64,000 nucleotides of DNA from Streptococcus oralis (GTDB lineage Bacteria > Bacillota > Bacilli > Lactobacillales > Streptococcaceae), in the NCBI RefSeq assembly GCF_019929345.1, contig NZ_JAHZPJ010000002.1, positions 1-64,000 of the forward strand. The letters are read 5' to 3'. The notes under the pieces are model-generated. The model searched no databases and was not told the DNA's origin. It worked only from the letters and a program-made list of their open reading frames with translations. This document shows, piece after piece, positions 1 through 6,162 of the stretch. Both the position numbers and the translations under genes were made by a program. How positions within the stretch are numbered: the stretch's first letter is position 1; each line of letters opens with the position of its first letter.

Positions 1-22
1 TATCTTCATAACTCAATTTCAT
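1..22 (-). CDS. IS3-family transposase OrfA, first 7 codons only
   Basis: The minus strand from position 22 reads ATG AAA TTG AGT TAT GAA GAT, giving MKLSYED. This is the usual start of the helix-turn-helix OrfA of IS150-group transposases in streptococci. The rest lies outside the window. Its position inside the terminal inverted repeat supports the call; whether the element is intact is unknown. Confidence 0.7.
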
Positions 23-77
23 AATAAAACACCCCAAAAGTTAGATTTTTTCTGTCTAACTTTTGGGGTGCAGTTCA
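1..77 (-). mobile_element. End of an IS3-family (IS150-like) insertion sequence
   Basis: Read on the minus strand, positions 77 to 54 start TGAACTGCACCCCAAAAGTT, a typical IS end beginning with TG. It is followed by a perfect 16-bp inverted repeat (30-45 and 55-70) and then an ATG. The hairpin just before the transposase start could limit read-through from outside promoters. Only this end lies in the window, so the size and the target duplication cannot be seen. The IS3/IS150 assignment rests on the TG terminus and the first residues of the encoded protein. Confidence 0.8.
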
Positions 78-108
78 TTTAAGATGGATTCTTTTATTAC
101 ATTTAGAC

Positions 109-136
109 TTGATAATCAAGCTGATTAGAGTATAAT
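109..136 (+). promoter_or_regulatory. Promoter of the gene at 169-810
   Basis: A TTGATA -35 (109-114) is separated by 16 bp from a TATAAT -10 (131-136). Transcription would begin near 143, leaving no room for a ribosome site before the ATG at 148. It lies 32 bp outside the IS end. Confidence 0.6.
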
Positions 137-168
137 AGAGAGGAAAAATGAAAAGGAGTTATTCATTA

Positions 169-810
169 ATGTTAGAAATTCCAGTAGAAAGTCTTAATCT
201 ATTTGAACAGTTAGACCGCAATGTTGTTGCTTTTTATAGAAATGAAGAAATTTCCCAAACAGAAAGTTTAAATATAAGTATCACACAAGAACATTATGAT
301 AAGAAAAATAAAGAGCTGCAGCCTTTAGGATACCAAGCTGTTCAAATACCTTTAGGAATGGCTTTAGATAATGTAATCCAGCAAGCCTATTTCCAAAATC
401 TTATAATTGGCGGTCTTCTTCCCGATGAAATCAAAGTAAAGAAAGAGGACTTAATGCCTTTGAAAGACATTGTTGATAGTTTTTGTATTATGTACGCTGC
501 AGCAAATAACCGACTGGAAAATGGTAAAGCTTATGAACTGATGAAGGATAAGACAGTGTATTTTATTGGTAAACTGTTGACTGACAGTCTTAAAAAAGGT
601 GACGAAATTTCGTATATGGGAATCGAAAGAGAATCAGCTGATGGAACTTTTTATGAAGCAGTAAAATGCTTTCTAACTAAAGAGAGCGCTGAGCAATATA
701 ATGATGCAAAAAGACCAGTAAGCCACGCAAATTTAGCTTATCTGAAAGCCTTTTGGGGTAATCCAGTAATAATCGAGCCCCATCGTAACTACTGGATTGA
801 GTTTAAATAA
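169..810 (+). CDS. Unrecognised cytoplasmic protein, weakly SseB-like
   Basis: The protein has about 213 residues, no signal peptide and no membrane segment. The C-terminal third (DGTFYEAVKCFLTKESAEQY, then a Trp/Phe-rich end) loosely resembles SseB-type domains, but this is a weak impression. The ATG at 169 is preferred over the one at 148. A GGAG lies 10 bases before 169, while 148 has only GAGAGG at 4 bases and lies about 5 bases from the predicted transcript start. It is the only plus-strand gene left of difSL and is bounded by an IS end and a terminator, so it may be an accessory gene. Function unknown. Confidence 0.7.
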   Translation: MLEIPVESLNLFEQLDRNVVAFYRNEEISQTESLNISITQEHYDKKNKELQPLGYQAVQIPLGMALDNVIQQAYFQNLIIGGLLPDEIKVKKEDLMPLKDIVDSFCIMYAAANNRLENGKAYELMKDKTVYFIGKLLTDSLKKGDEISYMGIERESADGTFYEAVKCFLTKESAEQYNDAKRPVSHANLAYLKAFWGNPVIIEPHRNYWIEFK

Positions 811-812
811 AC

Positions 813-850
813 AAAAAACGAAAGATAATAGGAATTGGTCTTTCGTTTTT
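813..850. terminator. Bidirectional terminator between the 169-810 gene and xerS
   Basis: AAAAACGAAAGA (about 814-825) pairs with TCTTTCGTTTTT (839-850). T-runs follow on both strands, so it can serve both converging genes. Confidence 0.75.
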
Positions 851-887
851 AAGTAATCTTTAATTTACATAATTAATTCTATGTATT

Positions 888-1958
888 TTACAAACTATCC
901 AAAGCATTCTTTTGTTCATCATTGACGATATGGGTATAGAGGTCAGTGACTTGTGTACTAGCGTGCCCTAGCTGATGGCTGACCAAAACTTGCGATTTAG
1001 TTGCATCATAGAGCCTAGTAGCCAGCGTATGGCGTAGTTTGTGGGGAGTTACACGGACTTTGAAGTCCTCAGAGTACTTAGCAACCATCTTTTCAACGCT
1101 AGAAGCATCGATACGATTGGAAACGCCACGATATAAGGTCAAAAAGAGAGCTGTATCCGTCTTTTCCGTCTTATAGCGTTGATTTCGAATGGCTAGATAA
1201 TTCTCTAGATAAGGCTTGGCAAAGGCAGCGACATTGACCGAGTCACGTTTTCCCCCCTTACGAGTGACATCAATAATCATCATTTTGAGATTAAGGTCTC
1301 TTAGATCCAGATTAACAGCTTCAGATAAGCGAACACCAGATGCTAGGAGAAGGGCGATAATGGCCAAATCACGTTCTTTATTTTTATTGAATGACGAGAG
1401 AGCGCGATTTGAGAGCTGTTGTGGATACTCTTGGTCGATATAAGTCAGAAAACCTTCTGTTTCATCACCTAGAAAGAGTTTTTGCTTGATGTTTTCAGCT
1501 CTAGCAGCAAGGGTTTCTTTCTTTTTCTTAGTTGAAACTTTCTTCATTACATTACGATAGAAATAAGGTTCCCCTTGGTCGTTTTCAACTTCCTCGGTTA
1601 GATACTTGTAAAGACTAGAGAGTGCTGACAAGGTCCGATTGATAGTCGTCTGAGAGACACCTTGTTTGGTTGTATTGGCATTCAGCAAAGGTCGTTCTCG
1701 TAGATATAGGATAAAGGATTCCATGTCTTTCTTAGACATATTTTCCAAGACTGATAAAGGAATGTCAGACATTTTATCAGCATTTGAAATACCAGACTCC
1801 AAAACCCAGCTGAAAAATCGATCATATTCCTTAAGGTATTCGTACAAGGTTGTAAAACTATAGGGGACAGCAAGCTTAGATTGGTAGTATTCCAGAACAT
1901 ACCAGGGCATGATTTGTTTTAGTTTGTCGATTCGTTCCAGTAAAATATCACGTTTCAT
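888..1958 (-). CDS. xerS: Tyrosine recombinase XerS
   Basis: XerS is the single Xer recombinase of streptococci and lactococci; it resolves chromosome dimers at difSL. The 356 residues match the family length. The catalytic set is complete: Arg210 (ASGVR), Lys234 (TRKGGK), His306 and Arg309 (PHKLRH), His332 (LGH) and nucleophile Tyr341 (LYTH). The N-terminal SAM-like domain covers roughly residues 15-125. The gene is monocistronic and sits next to its site at 2009-2039, the usual streptococcal arrangement. A GGAGAG precedes the ATG. The promoter overlaps the site, which suggests self-control. Confidence 0.97.
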   Translation of the reverse strand: MKRDILLERIDKLKQIMPWYVLEYYQSKLAVPYSFTTLYEYLKEYDRFFSWVLESGISNADKMSDIPLSVLENMSKKDMESFILYLRERPLLNANTTKQGVSQTTINRTLSALSSLYKYLTEEVENDQGEPYFYRNVMKKVSTKKKKETLAARAENIKQKLFLGDETEGFLTYIDQEYPQQLSNRALSSFNKNKERDLAIIALLLASGVRLSEAVNLDLRDLNLKMMIIDVTRKGGKRDSVNVAAFAKPYLENYLAIRNQRYKTEKTDTALFLTLYRGVSNRIDASSVEKMVAKYSEDFKVRVTPHKLRHTLATRLYDATKSQVLVSHQLGHASTQVTDLYTHIVNDEQKNALDSL

Positions 1959-1969
1959 GTGTTCTCTCC

Positions 1970-2016
1970 ATATATAAGTCTACTAGTAGTATAGCATAGA
2001 CTTATATATTTTTCAA
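1970..2016 (-). promoter_or_regulatory. xerS promoter with inverted repeat around the -10
   Basis: On the minus strand TTGAAA (2016-2011) is followed after 17 bp by TATACT (1993-1988) with an extended TGC just upstream. A perfect 13-bp inverted repeat, ATATATAAGTCTA at 1970-1982 and its complement at 1997-2009, brackets the -10. The -35 lies inside the difSL-like sequence. A protein bound to either element would compete with RNA polymerase. Confidence 0.75.
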
Positions 2017-2039
2017 GAAAATTATAGTTTTTCGGAAAG
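2009..2039. other. difSL-like chromosome dimer resolution site
   Basis: TTTTTCAAGAAAATTATAGT (2009-2028) followed by TTTTCGGAAAG has the known streptococcal/lactococcal dif layout: TTCAAGAAAA and TTTTCGGAAA half-sites around an AT-rich centre, 31 bp in all, immediately upstream of xerS. The match is to the remembered family pattern, not to an alignment. The site marks the replication terminus, consistent with gene orientation across the window. Confidence 0.8.
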
Positions 2040-2099
2040 ATATAATAAGAAACTTAAAACAGAAGTCTAACTTTATTCCATTTATTCTGAACTACTTTA

Positions 2100-2390
2100 T
2101 TAAATTTCATCATACTTGAGCAACATATTCGAAATCTTTGCTTCAAGACTCTTGCGAACCTTACCTTGAATTGCAGTATCCATTTGGCTGTTTATGCTTG
2201 TGATAGTTGATTTGGTTTCTGTAGCAATTTTTTCAGCTACCTTATTAAAGTTTTCTTTTAATTTATTTTTTGCTGATATCGCTAACCTTGCTTCCGTAAT
2301 AATTCGGTTTCTTTCCATCATTCGATACATTTGTTTCAGTGCATATTGATATTCTTCATCAGTGTAGTATTCATTCATTGGTGCTTGCAT
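2100..2390 (-). CDS. Small helical partner of the T7SS-like lipase (Lap-like, second)
   Basis: A 96-residue, entirely helical charged protein without signal or membrane segment. Small helical hairpin proteins are encoded with LXG and TslA-type toxins; they bind the helical targeting domain and help export through the type VII system. Its place as last gene after the toxin supports that role. The ATG at 2390 has AAGGAG five bases upstream and overlaps the preceding gene by 20 bp, so translation is probably coupled. Exact Lap/DUF family not assigned. It ends 61 bp from the difSL-like site. Confidence 0.65.
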   Translation of the reverse strand: MQAPMNEYYTDEEYQYALKQMYRMMERNRIITEARLAISAKNKLKENFNKVAEKIATETKSTITSINSQMDTAIQGKVRKSLEAKISNMLLKYDEI

Positions 2391-2763
2391 AATCTCTCCT
2401 TAGTTTGTGAAATTCTTCGTCTAAATCATTTCTTTTTTTGCGAAACTCGTTATCGTATTTTTCTCTCTCATCTTCAAGTTTAATCCTATGATCTCTGTAT
2501 ACTTGATTCGAAAAGTGTCTCAAATTTTCTATTTCTATAAAATAGTCTCTAACATCATCAGCCGTTGACGAAAATTTTCTCAAGATTTGATACATTTTAT
2601 CAACTTCTTCGGAAATTAGTTTTTCTAAGTTTGCATTTCGTTCTTCTAGATCAAGCGCTTTGTTATCAAGTTTCTTCTTTTCTTGATAATATTGTTCTTC
2701 TAGAGTAAACAGTTCTCTTTCTTTCTCTCTGATTTCCTCCCATTTTACATCTTTTCTTTCCAT
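2371..2763 (-). CDS. Coiled-coil partner of the T7SS-like lipase (Lap-like, first)
   Basis: A 130-residue, highly charged protein that is nearly all alpha-helical, with two long coiled-coil stretches (about residues 8-62 and 85-128). It resembles the helical accessory proteins that pair with T7SS toxins. It starts inside the toxin gene (19-bp overlap) with AAGGAG eight bases upstream, so it is made in step with the toxin. With the next gene it forms the two-partner arrangement described for the S. aureus reverse-order lipase TslA. The partner role is inferred from context and fold class. Confidence 0.65.
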   Translation of the reverse strand: MERKDVKWEEIREKERELFTLEEQYYQEKKKLDNKALDLEERNANLEKLISEEVDKMYQILRKFSSTADDVRDYFIEIENLRHFSNQVYRDHRIKLEDEREKYDNEFRKKRNDLDEEFHKLRRDYASTNE

Positions 2764-4019
2764 TGTCGAAACTCCTTGCCTAATTGCTTGTCTGTTGCTA
2801 CTGTTTTTTCGATGACTTCCTGTAATTGTTTATCCATATTTTCAAATGCTTGAGCGGAAGCATTCATCAGAGTGGCTGTTTGTTTTGTTTCTGCCTGAAA
2901 AGTATCGATAAACTGTGCTTGAGTAATACCTTGGCTAGCAAAAAGGGTCTCAACCTCATAAGGAGCTAATGCTGTGTAGCTTGTAAAATCGATTTTTGAC
3001 CAAATTTCTTGTAATTCTTGATTGGCTTTTTTGGCTAAGGCGCTCACTTCATCAGCTCCAGTTCTTGCTGCCGTAGCCATAGATGATGATAAGATAGAAC
3101 CCTGAGCTGCATCTAAGTATATTTCCTCAGAGCTACTAATGCCACCTGATGACCATTTTGACTTCAAGTCCTTGTAATGAGCCATTCCTCGGAGACTGTT
3201 GGCATACGCTCGATAAACGCCACTGATTAAGGGTTTTCCTCCTTTGCCATCTACAAGTTGACCAGTTACAGGATCAAACTCCCAGTCACCAATTTTATGA
3301 CTCGAACCATCAAGCCAGTGAATCGTACTAGGCATAGAATTTGTAGTGGTAGTATTATACCATTCTGGATGGTTAAAATCATTCCAGACTACTACGTCAT
3401 CATTTTTTCTACGGTAATCTATAAACATAGAAGGGCTACTTTCAATAAATGCTTTTTCTTTCAATGAAAGGGCTCCATATTTAAACCAAGCATTAAAGGT
3501 AGTCGTAGGTATATGATATTTAGCCCCTACTTTTAGCATATAAGATCCTTGTGAATAACCAGATAGTTGACTAACTTCATATCTGGGATCATCCATAATC
3601 TCTTTTACGAATTGGTCAGCAACTTTATATTGTGGAGATAAATAAGTTTGCCTTGCAATTATGGCACTATTGACGTCGCGTGAGCTGAACATAGTTTTAT
3701 TCACCGGACTATCAGGATCCGTTCCAGCAGCAATCACAGCTACATTTTTATAATCTGGTTTGCCATTGACTATAGGAGCTACCGCCAGCCCATCAAAACC
3801 AGTTCCTGGGTCAGACTTAGTCGCAACAACACGAAATTCTTGACCATCGGAGGTGGTAATAGTGTTGGTTTCTTCAAAATCAGATGAAGAAGGATTCGGA
3901 TTAGGAGCTTCTGTAACCAAAGGTTTATTATTTCTCTCAGCGTATTCAGCATTGACACTGTATACATTCTTCCCGTGGTTTAATTCATTAAGTTGTTTAT
4001 CAGTATAATTAAATACCAT
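2745..4019 (-). CDS. T7SS-type lipase toxin with reversed domain order (TslA-like)
   Basis: A 424-residue protein with no signal peptide. Residues 1-290 form the predicted alpha/beta-hydrolase: GYSQG at 154-158 is a GxSxG elbow with Ser156 as nucleophile, and Asp207/208 or 213 with His234 or His241 are possible partners. Residues about 295-424 are Ala/Gln-rich helices resembling an LXG-type targeting domain, but placed at the C-terminus. This toxin-first order matches TslA, the staphylococcal type VII lipase toxin, which is also encoded with two small helical partners and a membrane immunity protein. The start overlaps the immunity stop as TAATG. No T7SS machinery gene is in the window, so secretion is inferred. 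Confidence 0.75.
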   Translation of the reverse strand: MVFNYTDKQLNELNHGKNVYSVNAEYAERNNKPLVTEAPNPNPSSSDFEETNTITTSDGQEFRVVATKSDPGTGFDGLAVAPIVNGKPDYKNVAVIAAGTDPDSPVNKTMFSSRDVNSAIIARQTYLSPQYKVADQFVKEIMDDPRYEVSQLSGYSQGSYMLKVGAKYHIPTTTFNAWFKYGALSLKEKAFIESSPSMFIDYRRKNDDVVVWNDFNHPEWYNTTTTNSMPSTIHWLDGSSHKIGDWEFDPVTGQLVDGKGGKPLISGVYRAYANSLRGMAHYKDLKSKWSSGGISSSEEIYLDAAQGSILSSSMATAARTGADEVSALAKKANQELQEIWSKIDFTSYTALAPYEVETLFASQGITQAQFIDTFQAETKQTATLMNASAQAFENMDKQLQEVIEKTVATDKQLGKEFRQWKEKM

Positions 4020-4441
4020 TACTGTTCCCCTCTTTCTTTGTTAGAGTATGTAACTGTAACTGTATTAGTTGTTATTCCTTTTCTTCGGTTAAGAAAATCT
4101 CGCTGTCCATAAGTCATACGACCATTGTAATTTTCTATCTCATCTAAGTTATGTGGAATTCCATAGAATATTTTTTCCCCATCTTCAAACAAAATATCAA
4201 CCTTACAAGACCAGTCACCAGGAGGGTTCGTATATGTTGGATTGGAAATTTTGATTTCTTCTATCCCTTCATATGAATTTTTTAAGGCATTAATCAGACT
4301 TACTTCATATTCTCTATTTCGACGCTCTTCTTGAGACTTCCCTAACATACTAAACATAAAAACACCTCCTGCTGTGATAATTGCGATTGACAAAACGATT
4401 AGTAACCTTTTATAACTTTTTTTAGTGCTGGAATTATTCAT
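4019..4441 (-). CDS. Membrane-anchored immunity-like protein, copy 1 (next to intact toxin)
   Basis: A 140-residue protein with one N-terminal membrane segment (about 13-35) and no lipobox cysteine, so an anchored protein with a domain outside the membrane. It is one of three paralogues here sharing GKSQEERRNREYEVSL, SYEGIEEI and a TNPPG-W motif. Being immediately upstream of the toxin, coupled by TAATG, suggests it neutralises the lipase at the cell surface, as TilA does for TslA. Immunity is inferred from context and topology. Confidence 0.65.
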   Translation of the reverse strand: MNNSSTKKSYKRLLIVLSIAIITAGGVFMFSMLGKSQEERRNREYEVSLINALKNSYEGIEEIKISNPTYTNPPGDWSCKVDILFEDGEKIFYGIPHNLDEIENYNGRMTYGQRDFLNRRKGITTNTVTVTYSNKERGEQ

Positions 4442-4482
4442 TTAAGATTTCCTCCTTTTTCTTATTATACTATAAGATTAGT
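4442..4482 (-). promoter_or_regulatory. Cassette promoter and ribosome site, copy 1
   Basis: On the minus strand TATAGTATAATAAGAAAAAG then GAGG lead into the ATG. The same stretch precedes the other two immunity genes, with TATAAT as probable -10. No convincing -35 was found. Confidence 0.5.
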
Positions 4483-4839
4483 CTATATTACACTATAATA
4501 AGAAAAAGTTGTTTTACAACTGTCAATCTTAGTGGGACTCCCTGGATCTGTCCCAGGAGCAATCACAGCTATACTTTTATAATCCGGTTTGCCATTGATA
4601 ATTGGCGCAACTGCCAGTCCATCAAAACCTGTTTCAGTGTCAGACTTAGTGGCAACGACACGGAATTCTTGACCATCTGAGGTGGTTATAGTGTTGGTTT
4701 CATAGCTAGCTAATTCAGAATCAGGTTTATTAACAACAAGCTTTTTATGTTTTCGTCTAGCAAACTCTGGATTCACACTGTAAACTGCAGTATCTCTATT
4801 TAAATTATTAAGCTGTTTATCTGTATAATTAAATGTCAT
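4483..4839 (-). pseudogene. Orphan 5' fragment of the lipase toxin gene, copy 2
   Basis: The first about 105 residues follow the intact toxin (TDKQLN, TNTITTSDGQEFRVVATKS, GFDGLAVAPI-NGKPDY, GTDP-SP), then the frame runs into unrelated sequence and ends at residue 118. The GxSxG region and the helical domain are absent, so it cannot be an active toxin. It still has its own TAATG junction with an immunity gene. Orphan toxin pieces like this occur in polymorphic toxin loci and can recombine with the full gene. A short expressed product is possible. Confidence 0.75.
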
Positions 4840-5273
4840 TATTGCTCTCCTTCGTCGTTATCAGAATAAGTTACCCTGATTTTCGAAGTGGTTTTACCCT
4901 TGTTTTCATTCAAAAATTGTCTATCTTTTATTCTTCCTTCCCATTCCAATGAAGCATCTGTTATTTCTTCGGTGTCTAAAGAATATCCAATCCCATATTT
5001 AATAGTTTTTTCATCAATAAACTTAATTTCAACATCACAAGACCATGATCCCGGCGGGTTTGTATAATCAGGATTTGTAATCTTGATCTCTTCTATCCCT
5101 TCATAGGAATTCTTTAAGGCGTTTACCAAACTAACTTCATACTCTCTATTTCGACGCTCCTCTTGGGATTTCCCTAACATGCTAAACACAAAAACACCTC
5201 CTGTTGTGATGGCTACGAGTAACAAAACGATTAGTAGTCTTATATATCTTTTTTTATTGCTGGAAATATTCAT
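4839..5273 (-). CDS. Membrane-anchored immunity-like protein, copy 2
   Basis: A 144-residue paralogue of the proteins at 4019-4441 and 5583-6014. It has an N-terminal membrane segment (about 13-35) followed by the shared GKSQEERRNREYEVSL and SYEGIEEIKI blocks. The C-terminal half differs clearly between copies, the pattern expected if each copy matches a different toxin variant. The frame is intact although its toxin partner is broken, suggesting selection to keep immunity. Starts at ATG 5273 after a GGAG-type site. Confidence 0.6.
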   Translation of the reverse strand: MNISSNKKRYIRLLIVLLLVAITTGGVFVFSMLGKSQEERRNREYEVSLVNALKNSYEGIEEIKITNPDYTNPPGSWSCDVEIKFIDEKTIKYGIGYSLDTEEITDASLEWEGRIKDRQFLNENKGKTTSKIRVTYSDNDEGEQ

Positions 5274-5301
5274 TTAAGCTTTTCTCCTTTTCTCTATTCT
5301 A

Positions 5302-5583
5302 CTATAATTTAAAGATAAATAACAGTAGAATAGAGAAAATCAAGTCAATTGTCACAGATACTGCATCAAATCCCGATATTCGGTGAGACTTAGTCGCAAC
5401 AACACGGAATTCTTGACCATCAGAGGTGGTTATAGTGTTAGTTTCATCCGAAGATAACTTATCATTTGTTTTGGCTACAACTTTCTTTTCAACTTCCCTT
5501 TCAGCATATTCAAAATTTACACTATAAACATTTTTTCCGTGATTTAATTCATTGAGTTGTTTATCAGTATAAGTGTATACCAT
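5302..5583 (-). pseudogene. Orphan 5' fragment of the lipase toxin gene, copy 3
   Basis: Residues 1-76 follow the intact toxin N-terminus (YTDKQLNELNHGKNVYSVN, TSDGQEFRVVATKS, GFDAV), after which the frame enters a short hydrophobic tail and stops at residue 93. The break comes earlier than in copy 2, so the two fragments arose from separate deletions or recombinations. It lacks all catalytic parts. It starts at the TAATG junction with the immunity gene upstream. Confidence 0.75.
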
Positions 5584-6014
5584 TAATATTCTCCTTCTGA
5601 ACCATCTGAATAAATAATTTTTGTGAGTTTACTAGTCTTACCCAAGTGACTATTTAAAAATTCTCGGTCCTCTTTTCTATCCTCTCTCTCTAAAGATACA
5701 TCAGAAATACGTTTATCTTTTTTTGAATAATTAATTTTATATTTTATGCTTCTCTCGTTAAAATATAGTTCAACTACGCAAGTCCAACTTCCTGGAGGAT
5801 TTGTGTAGTTTGCATTAGAAAATCTAATTTCTTCAATACCCTCATAACTATCTTTTAAAGTTTCAACCAGACTAACTTCATACTCTCTATTTCGACGCTC
5901 TTCTTGGGATTTCCCTAACATGCTAAACATAAATATACCTCCTGCTGTGATAATTGCGAGTGACAAAACGATTAGTAGCCTTTTATGGCTTTTTTTATTG
6001 CTGGAATTATTCAT
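5583..6014 (-). CDS. Membrane-anchored immunity-like protein, copy 3
   Basis: A 143-residue paralogue with the same N-terminal anchor and GKSQEERRNREYEVSLVETL block; the distal half differs from the others (WTCVVELYFNERSIKY). It is the first gene of the module and sits behind the most distal cassette promoter. With copies 1 and 2 it gives three immunity-like genes for one complete toxin. Immunity to other strains' toxins is an inference. Confidence 0.6.
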   Translation of the reverse strand: MNNSSNKKSHKRLLIVLSLAIITAGGIFMFSMLGKSQEERRNREYEVSLVETLKDSYEGIEEIRFSNANYTNPPGSWTCVVELYFNERSIKYKINYSKKDKRISDVSLEREDRKEDREFLNSHLGKTSKLTKIIYSDGSEGEY

Positions 6015-6058
6015 TTAAGCTTTTCCCCTTTTTCTTATTATACTATATTTTAATTAAT
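6015..6058 (-). promoter_or_regulatory. Promoter of the toxin module (cassette copy 3)
   Basis: A TATAAT -10 is seen at 6042-6037 on the minus strand. The stretch TATAGTATAATAAGAAAAAG plus GGGG leads to the ATG at 6014 and is nearly identical before 4441; a more diverged version precedes 5273. No strong -35 is visible. Confidence 0.5.
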
Positions 6059-6076
6059 TTTAACGATATAAGAAGT

Positions 6077-6108
6077 AAAAACCGATCTCATTGCTGAAAA
6101 CGGTTTTT
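6077..6108. terminator. Terminator between clc and the toxin module
   Basis: AAAAACCG (6077-6084) pairs with CGGTTTTT (6101-6108). Read on the minus strand it lies downstream of clc and ahead of the toxin-module promoter. Confidence 0.6.
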
Positions 6109-6130
6109 AAAAGTATTAAATTACAATCTT

Positions 6131-6158
6131 TATTTACATAATTCATATTATGTAAATA
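6131..6158. repeat. 12-bp perfect inverted repeat downstream of clc
   Basis: TATTTACATAAT (6131-6142) and ATTATGTAAATA (6147-6158) around TCAT. A diverged form lies downstream of xerS at about 855-890, so the pair flanks xerS plus the toxin module. No T-run, so a simple terminator is unlikely. Confidence 0.6.
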
Positions 6159-6162
6159 TCAT

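Noticed and set aside
2100..6014. The module as a toxin with conventional LXG layout
   Set aside because: No N-terminal LXG helices; the helical domain is at the C-terminus, so the reversed layout is favoured.
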